From Cyanobacteria bacterium SBLK (lineage in GTDB: Bacteria; Cyanobacteriota; Cyanobacteriia; Cyanobacteriales; Spirulinaceae), in NCBI GenBank assembly GCA_017746715.1, contig JAGHZQ010000056.1, positions 1 to 64,000 of the forward strand: a stretch of 64,000 nucleotides of DNA, written 5' to 3'. Of the stretch, positions 27,087 to 35,357 are shown piece by piece; position 1 is the first letter of the stretch; every line of letters begins with the position of its first letter. The position numbers and the translations under genes are program-made. The notes beneath the pieces were generated by a model, which saw nothing but the letters and a program-made list of their open reading frames with translations, did not search any database and was not told where the DNA came from.

Positions 27087-27151
27087 TCAATAATACCTCA
27101 AAATTTGCAAAAGTTAATGGGTTTAAGGTGGGCATTGCCCACCTGATGGGA

Positions 27152-28228
27152 TTATTTCCAGCCAGCACGATCCATCACTTTGACAGCATCGGCGTTCTTT
27201 TCACCATAACTTTCTACATCTAATTCTGACTCTTTGAAGTTGCCCAATGCTTTAACGATTTCATTTTCAGCAACGCCAGCGACAGCAGGATATTCGTTAT
27301 TCCCGTCAGCAAAAATTTCTTGAGCTTCGGGAGTGGTCAGATACTCGATGAAAGCGATCGCATTCTCTTTATTAGGGGCATTGGCCGTAACTCCCGCGCC
27401 GCTAATATTAACGTGAGCACCACCAGATTCTTGGTTGGGGAAAAATGCACCAACATTGGCAACAATCTCTTTCTTTTTCGCATCGTCAGAACGCTGCAAG
27501 CGAGCGACGTAATAGCTATTGACAACAGCAACGTCGCACTCTCCAGAAGCAACGGCTTCAATTTGTGCCGTGTCGTTTCCTTCCGGTTCGCGGGCAAAGT
27601 TAGCAACGACACCTTTTGCCCATTCTTCTGTTTTCTCTTCTCCCAATTCAGCAATTTTTGAAGCCACAAGGGATTGATTGTAAATATTGCTGGAACTGCG
27701 AATGCAAATCCGTCCTTTCCATTTTGGATCGGCCAAATCTTCGTAAGTTGATAATTCCTCTGCTTTGACTTTATCTTTGTTATAAACAATCAGTCTTGCT
27801 CGTTTGGTTAAGCCAAACCAATGCCCGTCATCTTCTCGTAAATTAGCTGGGATATTTTCTTCTAAAATATCCGAAGAGGCAGATTGTAAAATCCCTTCTT
27901 CTTGCGCTCGCCATAAATTCCCCACGTCAACGGTCATGAGGATATCAGCAGGACTATTTTCCCCTTCGCTTTTGATCCTTTCGATTAATTCATTGGCCTT
28001 TCCTTCAATGAGATTAACCTCAATTCCCGTCTGTTCTGTAAAATTTTCGTAGAGATCGTCATCTGTATCGTAGTGGCGGGAAGAGTAAAGATTAATTTCT
28101 CCACCTTGACCAGATTCGCCTTCTGTGCTGGATGTATCCGAGTCAGAAGATTGACCGCTACAGCCGATCGCGACGAGCAAGCTCAGCCCGGCGACAAGGG
28201 ATAATAAAGTACGAGACTTAGGGATCAT
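27152..28228 (-). CDS. futA: Iron(III) ABC transporter substrate-binding lipoprotein, FutA-like
   Basis: 358 residues from the ATG at 28228, which has GGAG about ten bases upstream; an in-frame ATG at 28249 is less likely. Lipobox at the end of the signal peptide (LLVAIGCSGQ), a Ser/Thr/Gly linker, then the periplasmic binding fold: INLYSSRHYDTDD and VNSYYVARL supply the Tyr ligands of the ferric-binding family. Delivers Fe3+ to a FutB/FutC permease that is not in the window. A Fur-box-like sequence lies upstream (28281-28295), consistent with iron regulation. Confidence 0.9.
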   Translation of the reverse strand: MIPKSRTLLSLVAGLSLLVAIGCSGQSSDSDTSSTEGESGQGGEINLYSSRHYDTDDDLYENFTEQTGIEVNLIEGKANELIERIKSEGENSPADILMTVDVGNLWRAQEEGILQSASSDILEENIPANLREDDGHWFGLTKRARLIVYNKDKVKAEELSTYEDLADPKWKGRICIRSSSNIYNQSLVASKIAELGEEKTEEWAKGVVANFAREPEGNDTAQIEAVASGECDVAVVNSYYVARLQRSDDAKKKEIVANVGAFFPNQESGGAHVNISGAGVTANAPNKENAIAFIEYLTTPEAQEIFADGNNEYPAVAGVAENEIVKALGNFKESELDVESYGEKNADAVKVMDRAGWK

Positions 28229-28280
28229 TAACGTTTTCTCCAAGGTCATTCGGTATTGCGATTTCCTATTGTACGTTTAA

Positions 28281-28295
28281 TGAAACTAATTCTCA
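28281..28295 (-). promoter_or_regulatory. Candidate Fur box upstream of futA
   Basis: On the minus strand TGAGAATTAGTTTCA matches the 7-1-7 Fur consensus TGATAAT-N-ATTATCA at 11 of 14 positions. It lies about 50-65 bases before the chosen futA start. FutA genes are Fur-regulated in cyanobacteria, which agrees. Confidence 0.45.
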
Positions 28296-28345
28296 ATTGA
28301 AAAACAAAATTTTTTCTAAATTTTCTCGGCAAGGAGTGGAAGTCA

Positions 28346-29437
28346 TTGGAGAAAGAACGCGCTTATTGGGTGGCTTGGTCGCAAATATCCGGGCTCGGGC
28401 CGGTTTCCCTCAAACGCATCAGGGCGCATTTCGGCAGTATGGAAGCAGCTTGGAATGCTCCCGTACAAGCCTTTTGGGAGATTGACAACTTGGGGGAGAA
28501 ATCCACTCGCGGGATTGCAGAAGAGCGATCGCGCCTCCAACCGGAAGTATTATTGGATAAATATCTCGCCAAAGGTTTTTCTTTTTGGACTCCCGCCGAT
28601 CCGGATTATCCGGCTTTATTGCTAGAAATTCCAAGTCCACCTCCCGTGTTATACTATCGCGGGCAAACGGAAATTTTGACGAGAGAGCAACCCGCGATCG
28701 CTATGGTGGGGACGCGCAATGCCAGCGAATACGGGAAGCGGTGGACGCGAAAAATGAGCAGCACTTTAACGAAACACGGATTTGCAATCGCCTCGGGGAT
28801 GGCTGCTGGGATCGATACTGAAGCACATCAAAGCTGTTTGGCTGAAGGAGGGAAAACTATTGCAGTTTTAGGGACGGGTATCGACGTTATTTATCCTAAA
28901 CGCAACGCCAAACTCTATGAGAAAATTTGCGAACAGGGCCTAATTCTCAGCGACTATCCCCCCGGTACCCAACCCAACGGGAAAAATTTTCCCCCTCGCA
29001 ACCGCATTATTGCCGGAATCAGTCGGGCAATTTTAGTCATGGAAGCGGCTAAGCGATCGGGTGCTCTCATCACTTCTCGCTATGCCAACGAATTCGGGCG
29101 GGATGTTTATACTTTACCCGGTTCCCTTGACAGTCCTCAATCTTCGGGATGTTTGCATTTAGCCAATCAAGGGGCGCATTTAATTTTAGGGGAAAAAGAA
29201 TTATTGGAGATGCTGGGGACGATTCCCCAATTGGATCGAAGCGATCGCCAACCCCCTCCGGATATCAGTCCCGAATTAAAACGAATTTGGGAGCATATCG
29301 CCGTACAACCTACCCCTTTCGATGCGATCGTGCAACGTTGCGGATTGCCCCCCGGAGAGGTTTCCAGTGCTTTATTAACCTTAGAATTGCAGGGGGTGGT
29401 AACGCAATTACCCGGAATGCAATATCAGAGGATTTGA
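28346..29437 (+). CDS. dprA: DNA-processing protein DprA
   Basis: 363 residues with a TTG start, supported by AAGGAG nine bases upstream. An N-terminal helix-hairpin/SAM-like region (SGLGPVSLKRIRAHFG), the Rossmann domain from about 110 (MVGTRNASEYGKRW, GIDTEAHQ, PRNRIIAG, SGALITSRYANEFGR) and a C-terminal DML1-like winged helix (about 300-363). DprA protects incoming single-stranded DNA and loads RecA during transformation. Close to a PilT gene (29829), another competence-linked function. Confidence 0.95.
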   Translation: MEKERAYWVAWSQISGLGPVSLKRIRAHFGSMEAAWNAPVQAFWEIDNLGEKSTRGIAEERSRLQPEVLLDKYLAKGFSFWTPADPDYPALLLEIPSPPPVLYYRGQTEILTREQPAIAMVGTRNASEYGKRWTRKMSSTLTKHGFAIASGMAAGIDTEAHQSCLAEGGKTIAVLGTGIDVIYPKRNAKLYEKICEQGLILSDYPPGTQPNGKNFPPRNRIIAGISRAILVMEAAKRSGALITSRYANEFGRDVYTLPGSLDSPQSSGCLHLANQGAHLILGEKELLEMLGTIPQLDRSDRQPPPDISPELKRIWEHIAVQPTPFDAIVQRCGLPPGEVSSALLTLELQGVVTQLPGMQYQRI

Positions 29438-29520
29438 TGAAGGTTAATTGCTAATCAGAGTAGGCTTGACGATCGGAAACTGACATCTTGCCAGTTCCAC
29501 AAATTCCTTATCGCTAAAGT

Positions 29521-29700
29521 TGCGCTTCGCGATCGCTTTGTGGATTATGTCGAGGTCATCGAGCAACGCGATCGCGAGCGAGCAAGAGAAAGAACGAGAA
29601 AAAGCAAGAGCTAACCTTGAAAAAGAAAGAGCCGATCGCGCTGAATCCGAGTTACAAACATTTTTAATAAAAAAGGAAAGACAACTGAAACCATCGCGAT
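29521..29700 (+). pseudogene. Degraded coiled-coil tail of the Uma2 type
   Basis: One frame reads DRFVDYVEVIEQRDRERA and, after a frameshift near a GCGATCGC copy, another reads EKARANLEKERADRAESELQ. Both are typical of the E/R-rich tails that follow cyanobacterial Uma2 nucleases. No start and no catalytic part remain. The rest of the 391-base gap between dprA and pilT (29438-29828) holds nothing else recognisable. The minus strand also has an open frame here, ending VELARCQFPIVKPTL, which keeps the call uncertain. Confidence 0.4.
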
Positions 29701-29828
29701 CGCCGATGTTGAATCCTTTGCACGACGATTGTTTGACCTCTTTACCTCTAAAATGCAGGCAGTTGTCTTTTGGCAATAAATTGACTAAAGTGAACAATAG
29801 TGCCTCTCGAAAGCGGAGTTGTTGAACG

Positions 29829-31070
29829 ATGACCCAATCCCGTCCCCCCGCCCCTCCTCGCCGTCCTCCCGCCCCTCCAGGACGGCCTCCCGGTGCAAAA
29901 GCCGCCCCCAACGATGCCACGCAACAAATGAGGAGACCCCCCGCTTCTCCCCCTCGTCCGGGAGCGGCGCAAAAAGCGAAACCCAAAGGCCCGCAACGGA
30001 CTCCGGGGCATCCCAGCATGGAAGATGTCATCAATCGATCCAATGAAGAAGGCTATTCCGATATTCACTTGGGAGTCGGGGAAAAACCTCGGGTGCGCGA
30101 TCGCGGCGAAATGATCGTCTTAGAAGATTATCCCATCACCGACGAGCCCACCTTCTGGAGTTGGATGCAGGAGATCTGTAAAGAGCAAGAAATTCAGCAG
30201 TTTAAAGATACAAAAGAACTCGACACGGCAACGCAATACGACTTTGCACGGGTACGAATCAACGTTTTCGATACCCTAACCGGTCCCTCAATTGTCATGC
30301 GGTTGATCCCTTTGAAAATCCTCTCCCTCGAGCAAATTCGCGCTCCCGAAGTCTTTCGCGATATTTCCGATGCTCACAAAGGTTTGGTTTTGGTCACCGG
30401 ACCCACGGGCTCGGGAAAATCGACGACGATGGCAGCCATGATCGATTACATCAATAAGGAACACGCCAAACATATTATTACAATCGAAGACCCGATTGAA
30501 TTCATTCATAGAAGTCGCCGATCGCTAGTCAAACACCGAGAAGTCGGCACCCATACCCTGCTCTTCGATAATGCCCTCAAAGCTGCCCTGCGCGAAGATC
30601 CCGATTTGATTCTGGTGGGGGAAATGCGCGATCGCGGCACGGTGAACACGGCACTCAAAGCCGCCCAAACCGGTCACTTGGTCATGGGAACATTACACAC
30701 CAATAGCGCCGTCAAAACCATCGAGCGGATTCTCAATCTTTATAGCGCCGAAGAACAACACTCCATGCGTATTGCTTTAGCAGAATCCCTCGTAGCCATT
30801 ATCGCTCAAGGGCTATGTCGAACAACGGATGGCAAGCGGGCTGCGTTTCACGATATTCTCATCAATACCGAAACGATGAAAGAATATATCGGCAAGGGAC
30901 AGTATGAAGAAATGCACGAACTGATGATGCAAAGTAAATACGATGGCATGACCACTATGAATACATCCCTTTACAATCTTTATGAGGAAGGTCGCATTAC
31001 CGAAGAAACCGCCCTGGAAAAATCTCCAACTCCTAACGAAATGGCGCAAATGTTGCGAGGACGAATTTAA
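29829..31070 (+). CDS. PilT-family type IV pilus ATPase (PilT2-like)
   Basis: 413 residues. A Pro/Ala/Arg-rich disordered N-terminus (1-60) precedes the PilT PAS-like N2D (65-160) and the ATPase core: Walker A GPTGSGKST (191-199), Asp box TIEDPIEF, Walker B LILVGEMRD, His box GTLHTNS. The usual PilT signature AIRNLIRE after the core is absent; the equivalent stretch reads NTETMKEYIGKGQYEEM. It is not next to pilB or pilC. Both points suggest the second cyanobacterial paralogue (PilT2, linked to phototaxis direction in Synechocystis) rather than the main retraction motor. A KaiB-like gene follows 11 bases later. Confidence 0.85.
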   Translation: MTQSRPPAPPRRPPAPPGRPPGAKAAPNDATQQMRRPPASPPRPGAAQKAKPKGPQRTPGHPSMEDVINRSNEEGYSDIHLGVGEKPRVRDRGEMIVLEDYPITDEPTFWSWMQEICKEQEIQQFKDTKELDTATQYDFARVRINVFDTLTGPSIVMRLIPLKILSLEQIRAPEVFRDISDAHKGLVLVTGPTGSGKSTTMAAMIDYINKEHAKHIITIEDPIEFIHRSRRSLVKHREVGTHTLLFDNALKAALREDPDLILVGEMRDRGTVNTALKAAQTGHLVMGTLHTNSAVKTIERILNLYSAEEQHSMRIALAESLVAIIAQGLCRTTDGKRAAFHDILINTETMKEYIGKGQYEEMHELMMQSKYDGMTTMNTSLYNLYEEGRITEETALEKSPTPNEMAQMLRGRI

Positions 31071-31081
31071 ATCAGTTATCA

Positions 31082-32044
31082 ATGAGGAATAACCAACAAC
31101 CAACAACCAACCAACCAGCAGTGCAATCCCGGCAAATCGAATTCGCCAAGGGAACGCGCACCAAGACACCAATAACCAACAACCAACAACCAACCAGCGG
31201 TGCGAATCCGGAAAATTTAATTTCTCCGACTGAGACGTTAGTTCCAAACGAGCGGCTAACTCCTTCGGAGACGCTTCGCGAACGCCAAGGGAACGCGCAC
31301 CAAGACACCAATAACCAATTATTTAAAGGCATTGCTTTATTTACTCCTGCTGGAGATTTGATCTATGCGATCGATCCCTCCAAGCAGGGAAAATGGCACG
31401 CGAATCTTTGCATTGGTTTGCAAGAACTTTTGGGATTGCCCGAACCGCCTCATTTTTTGGTACCGACTTATACCGCGACAGTCGATCGCTGGCTCGATCC
31501 CAACACCCGAGAAGTGCAAACAATTGCAGAGGCTTATCCGGCGGTAATGCGCTATCAAACTTTACTTGATGCCGTTTTTGCAACCTACGGGACCCCTTGG
31601 CAAAAGGCAGAATGGCGAGAGGAAGTTTGCGAACCGATGATTGTGGAAAGTTATCGCGATCGCTTCCCCCAACTCTGGGAAGAACAAGATCTAGTCGTGG
31701 CTTACGATCGCTGGCAACAGGATCGCAAAAATGGTAATGGCACCGAAGGTCAGGCGATCGGGTTAGACGATCGGGGAGTGAATTACGTTTTGCGCTTATT
31801 TGTTTCGGGAAATACTTTGGCAACAGAACAAACGTTAAAAATGCTCCATCAACTTTTAGAAAATCATCTTCATTCTCCCTATACCCTTAAGATTATCGAT
31901 ATTTTTAAACACCCCGAACAAGCAGAAATCAATCACGTTTCTGCGACCCCTACATTAGTGCGCGCTTGGCCGCATCCAGTCCGCCGTATTGTTGGAGAAT
32001 TAGAAGATTTGGATCGCGTGTTGCAAATTATTCGGATGAGTTAA
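31082..32044 (+). CDS. KaiB-like (thioredoxin-fold) domain protein with unknown N-terminal domain
   Basis: 320 residues as called. C-terminal 88 residues (from about 233) match the KaiB family: YVLRLFVSGNTLATEQTLKM, KIIDIFKHPEQAE, ATPTLVRAWPHPVRRIVGEL. The middle (about 82-215) is an unrecognised domain beginning GIALFTPAGDLIYAID. The first 80 residues are Asn/Gln/Thr-rich and encoded by repeat DNA: the same 36 bases occur at 31144-31179 and 31283-31318 but are read in different frames. The true protein may therefore start near residue 80. It probably shares a transcript with the PilT gene. Not KaiB itself; no kaiA or kaiC nearby. Confidence 0.75.
   Translation: MRNNQQPTTNQPAVQSRQIEFAKGTRTKTPITNNQQPTSGANPENLISPTETLVPNERLTPSETLRERQGNAHQDTNNQLFKGIALFTPAGDLIYAIDPSKQGKWHANLCIGLQELLGLPEPPHFLVPTYTATVDRWLDPNTREVQTIAEAYPAVMRYQTLLDAVFATYGTPWQKAEWREEVCEPMIVESYRDRFPQLWEEQDLVVAYDRWQQDRKNGNGTEGQAIGLDDRGVNYVLRLFVSGNTLATEQTLKMLHQLLENHLHSPYTLKIIDIFKHPEQAEINHVSATPTLVRAWPHPVRRIVGELEDLDRVLQIIRMS
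31144..31318. repeat. Repeat-rich insert with a perfect 36-base direct repeat
   Basis: 36 identical bases at 31144-31179 and 31283-31318 (starting CGCCAAGGGAACGCGCACC), offset 139 bases, which is not a multiple of three. Between them lie AACCAACA-type simple repeats and the TCCTTCGGAGACGCTTCGCG motif, common in cyanobacterial interspersed repeats. It occupies the 5' end of the KaiB-like gene. Confidence 0.85.
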
Positions 32045-32103
32045 ATTTCAATTCAAAAAGTTAGATAAGCAATGCAATAACACAATTTCCACAACACAAA
32101 AAA

Positions 32104-32319
32104 TTAGTTAAATCGATCCCACAAAAATTTTAAATTGAGAGAAAATCCCGGAAGAACATCCTCTCCCAAAAGCCACTCGGGAGTATTGAGAAGTATCATC
32201 GATTTTCCTCGCTGATAAATTTCTATTTCTTGGTTGGGGAGATCGATTAACCATCCCAATCGCAATTGATTGGCATTGATCTCGGGTGAGTTTGAAACCG
32301 TCAGGTAAGTATAGTGGAG
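32104..32319 (-). pseudogene. Uma2 endonuclease remnant, C-terminal part
   Basis: Minus-strand frame ending at the TAA at 32104-32106 reads NSPEINANQLRLGWLIDLP, EIEIYQRGKSMILL and LLGEDVLPGFSLNLKFLWDRF, the C-terminal third of a Uma2 protein. Upstream the frame hits a stop at 32320-32322 without an ATG. The N-terminal catalytic residues are missing. Confidence 0.75.
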
Positions 32320-32546
32320 CTAAATTCATGAGTAGAAACCTATAACGCTTTAGTTTCTATTATGCTGTGTTTTTATACAAATAGTATCATCTCGGTCAAG
32401 AAATCAGGTTATCTTGCTCACTTCAATGAGTTTTTTGAAACTTTTTGTATCACCTTTTACATTGATTTGCAATAAAAAATGGGAACTTAATTTTATTGAA
32501 TATGAGAAATCAAAAAATAACGTTTTGTAGGGGATTGTAAAATCGA

Positions 32547-32583
32547 TAAAAAATGCAGTCAATATTTTGAAAATATTGGCTGC
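32547..32583 (-). terminator. Rho-independent terminator of ctpA
   Basis: On the minus strand the ctpA stop is followed after about 33 bases by a hairpin whose arms GCAGCCAATATTTT and AAAATATTGACTGC (32555-32583) pair over 14 positions with one non-Watson-Crick pair and a one-base centre, followed by ATTTTTT. Stem plus T-run fits intrinsic termination. Confidence 0.8.
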
Positions 32584-32615
32584 AACGATCGCTCGCGATT
32601 CCTGGTTTTTATGAG

Positions 32616-33851
32616 TTAGGCAGGGCGAACCAGAGTAGACGTTTCTTCGAGCAAGCGAATGGCTGCTTGATATTGAAGATCGAGATCGCTCCCGATTTCA
32701 GTGACAGAAATTGGCTCTTGGGTCACGATTTTGTCGGGGGTAATCCCCAATTTATTAATATCGTGATGGTTGGGCGTTTCATACTTCGCCACCGTCACTG
32801 CCAAACCCGAATCATCGGGAAGTTCAAATAACGATTGGATCAACCCTTTCCCAAAAGTTTGTTCGCCCAATAATTGAGCGCGGTGGTTATCCTGCAACGC
32901 CCCCGCCAAAATTTCGCTGGCACTGGCAGACCCTCTGTTGACTAAAACGACAAGCGGTGCGTCGGCGATCGCCGAACCGTTGGCCTCAAAACTGCCCAAC
33001 ATCCCCCGACGATTGACAGTATAGACAATGGGAGCGTCATCAAGCCAAAGTCGAGCTACGCCAATCCCCGCTTGCAAGAGTCCTCCCGGATTGTTCCGCA
33101 AATCGAGAATATAGGCCGAGGCCCCTTGCGCTTCGAGATCCGCGATCGCCTCGGTCAATTCAGCCGTGGCATTGGCATTAAATTGAGATAGGCGCAAATA
33201 ACCGATGGGAACGGCTCCCGACGTATCGAGATTGGCACTCACGGGGTTGAGGGCAATGCGATCGCGAAAGATTTCGACAATCTCTTCGGCAGGTTCGCTA
33301 TCCCGTTGCAGGGTCAGTTGCACCCGCGTCCCCACTTCGCCCCGCATTTTCATCGCTGCTTCATCCAAAGAGAGAGACTGGGTGGAAACGCCATCAATTT
33401 CGAGAATGCGATCGCCGGCCCGAACCCCCGCACGCTCTGCCGGAGACCCTGCTATCGGGCTAATGACCTGCAATTGCAGAGTTTTGGGTTCGAGATTGAT
33501 TTGCACGCCAATCCCCGTTAATTCCCCCGAGGTACTAACCTGCAAGCTGCGATATTCTTCCGGACGCAACAAGCGGGTATAGGGGTCTCCCAAAGTTGCC
33601 AGCATTTCCTCAATGGCTTCGTAGGCATCATCGCGATCGCGGAAAGGGCGGCGCAAATAGCGTTGGCGCATAAACCACCAATTTTGCCCGTTAAAACTAT
33701 CATCGACATAAGCCTGATTGACAATTCGCCATGCTTGCAAAAAGACCTTCTGATCCTGCGTAAAGGCCAGTGCTGGAGGAGTCCATGCCAACCCGGACGC
33801 AAAGACTGCAATTGCTACCAACCATCCCAACCAAAATCTTTGTTTCCCCAT
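32616..33851 (-). CDS. ctpA: Carboxyl-terminal processing protease of D1 (S41 family)
   Basis: 411 residues. Signal peptide 1-29 (ends PPALAF), helical N-terminal domain, PDZ domain about 105-185 (GIGVQI, AGVRAGDRILEIDG), then the S41 protease core: LDLRNNPGG, the nucleophile region NRGSASASEI (Ser310 by its 25-residue distance to the lysine, or Ser312) and Lys335 in TFGKGLIQS. Exported to the lumen/periplasm, where it cuts the D1 precursor after LDLA. Among cyanobacterial Ctp paralogues, CtpA is inferred from overall resemblance and from location near petBD. Followed by a terminator. Confidence 0.88.
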   Translation of the reverse strand: MGKQRFWLGWLVAIAVFASGLAWTPPALAFTQDQKVFLQAWRIVNQAYVDDSFNGQNWWFMRQRYLRRPFRDRDDAYEAIEEMLATLGDPYTRLLRPEEYRSLQVSTSGELTGIGVQINLEPKTLQLQVISPIAGSPAERAGVRAGDRILEIDGVSTQSLSLDEAAMKMRGEVGTRVQLTLQRDSEPAEEIVEIFRDRIALNPVSANLDTSGAVPIGYLRLSQFNANATAELTEAIADLEAQGASAYILDLRNNPGGLLQAGIGVARLWLDDAPIVYTVNRRGMLGSFEANGSAIADAPLVVLVNRGSASASEILAGALQDNHRAQLLGEQTFGKGLIQSLFELPDDSGLAVTVAKYETPNHHDINKLGITPDKIVTQEPISVTEIGSDLDLQYQAAIRLLEETSTLVRPA

Positions 33852-33950
33852 GAGTCATCGTTTAACTAATTTTTTATATTTTAGTCCGGAGAGGGGGAAG
33901 CAAGAGAAATAGCAGAAAGGCGATGGGTAACAACCATCCTTAAAGCTAGG

Positions 33951-34913
33951 CTAATTATTGGCTAAAACTGGCTGAGGACTATATTTTTGAAAGAATACAT
34001 CCATTGCCGCAACAGCGCGATCGACATCTTTGTCGATATCGTAAAGAGAGACGTGACTCGCACCCGAGATCTCGACCAACTCTTTTGGTTCGCTTGCAGC
34101 CTCGTAGAAATTTACCGTCAACGGGCCGGTATCCTGCAATGATTTCTCACCATAGATACCGATATAGGGTGTATAGAGATAGGGGGCATAGGACTGAGCA
34201 TCGGCAAGCATGGGTGCTTCGAAGAGGAAAGTCGGCGACTTGTGGGAATAATTCGGATGGGTTTGGGCTCCAGCCCGCTCGGTCATATAGAATTGATAAC
34301 CTTCATATTGGGCTGAGTCTGGGTCTAGGGTATCGAGATCTAAACTTTCCAGACCAAGGCCATCCATGTATTCCACCTCACCAGTCTCATAAAATTTCTG
34401 TCGTCCTGCATTTGCTGCCGTAATGACCCCGATCGCGGTTTCGCGGTTCATGGTTTTAAAATAACTGGCCTGATTGTTCATCATGCCAGAGACCGTAGCG
34501 ATCGCCTTGAGCCGTTTATCCGTCGTTGCCACCAAGGCCATATAGCCACCGCTGGCGCACATCCCGAGGCCGAAAAGGCGATCGCGATCGACAAAGGGCA
34601 AAGTGCCGAGAAAACTCACTCCATCGCGAATACTCTCCATCTTGATAAAAGATTGTTCGTAGTTGCGAATTTCTCCTTCACTGTCACCATAGCCAATATG
34701 GTCGAAGGCTAGTGCGATATAGCCCCTCTCGGCTAACTTATGGCAATAGATAGCACCGCTCTGTTCTTTCACTTGGTTGAAGGGTGGGGAATAGATGACA
34801 GTCGGATAGCTGCCAGAGGGAGTGAAGCTATTGGGGGTGTAGAGATTAGCTGCCAGTTTGTAACCTTGGCTTTCGAAGGTGATAGCGTTCTTACCAGCTT
34901 TAATATCGGTCAT
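33951..34913 (-). CDS. Alpha/beta hydrolase, dienelactone hydrolase-like
   Basis: 320 residues. The alpha/beta-hydrolase order is visible: a strand-rich start (NLYTPNSF), the SPPFNQVKEQSG oxyanion region, GLGMCASGGYMA as nucleophile elbow with Cys (or Ser two residues on), and the late His in SGASHVSLYD. A Cys nucleophile is typical of dienelactone-hydrolase relatives. No signal peptide. Physiological substrate unknown. It sits with an SDR remnant and a divergent AraC gene, a module style more usual in proteobacteria, between ctpA and petB. HIP1 copies are few inside it. Confidence 0.8.
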   Translation of the reverse strand: MTDIKAGKNAITFESQGYKLAANLYTPNSFTPSGSYPTVIYSPPFNQVKEQSGAIYCHKLAERGYIALAFDHIGYGDSEGEIRNYEQSFIKMESIRDGVSFLGTLPFVDRDRLFGLGMCASGGYMALVATTDKRLKAIATVSGMMNNQASYFKTMNRETAIGVITAANAGRQKFYETGEVEYMDGLGLESLDLDTLDPDSAQYEGYQFYMTERAGAQTHPNYSHKSPTFLFEAPMLADAQSYAPYLYTPYIGIYGEKSLQDTGPLTVNFYEAASEPKELVEISGASHVSLYDIDKDVDRAVAAMDVFFQKYSPQPVLANN

Positions 34914-34943
34914 GATTTTAATCCTCTAGGTTGTAGGTTTCTT

Positions 34944-34968
34944 GAAAAAGCGATCGCGATCGACAAAG
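34944..34968. repeat. 25-base direct repeat, second copy
   Basis: Matches 34572-34596, inside the hydrolase gene, at 24 of 25 positions (GAAAA, one difference, then GCGATCGCGATCGACAAAG). The inner copy encodes FVDRDRLF. This copy lies between the hydrolase start and the SDR remnant. Confidence 0.8.
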
Positions 34969-34985
34969 CTCGAGCTGCGAAGAAA

Positions 34986-35243
34986 TTAGAAACGAGTCCC
35001 GAGTAACTCGTTTGAGATCGTCCAGAGTCGCTTTGCACCATCGGTATCGTAGGCGTGCGACGCATAGCCTCCACTCATCATGTCACTACCCTTGCCCGCT
35101 TCAGCAATATGGCAATCTTCGAGATAAAGACCGCCTTTGCCATTTAGCTCCGGACTTACAGCAGCCCAACAGCTCGTTGCCGCCCCTTGTGGGACTGTTT
35201 TCAGTGAAACGCCAGCTTCTTCGATCGAGACCAGCTTCTTCAT
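34986..35243 (-). pseudogene. Short-chain dehydrogenase/reductase remnant (C-terminal end)
   Basis: 85 residues. From residue 14 on the sequence is the C-terminal end of an SDR oxidoreductase: KTVPQGAATSCWAAVSPEL, NGKGGLYLEDC, ASHAYDTDGAKRLW. The Rossmann TGxxxGxG site and YxxxK active site are absent, so the enzyme would be inactive. It still has an ATG (35243), so an internal deletion that joined a start region to the tail is likely. Same strand as, and upstream of, the hydrolase; divergent from the AraC gene. Confidence 0.75.
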
Positions 35244-35357
35244 CTATTTGCAGGCTAATCTTTTGAAAGCCGAGACAACAGCCCTATTCCTCTCATTTTT
35301 TTGCCTATTTATCTCAGCCGAGTCAAAAGATAAATGAAATGAGTTACCTTAGCTAAC

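Noticed and set aside
29444..30043. Minus-strand ORF of 199 codons opposite pilT and its upstream gap
   Set aside because: Most of it is antisense to the Pro-rich coding start of pilT, giving a Gly/Arg-rich shadow. Its last 40 residues look more protein-like and are mentioned under the degraded Uma2 tail.
31072..31332. Minus-strand ORF rich in Trp/Leu/Val (WLLVSWC repeats) opposite the KaiB-like gene
   Set aside because: It is the reverse of the AACCAACA-type repeat DNA; such frames arise from the repeat itself and have no ribosome-binding site.
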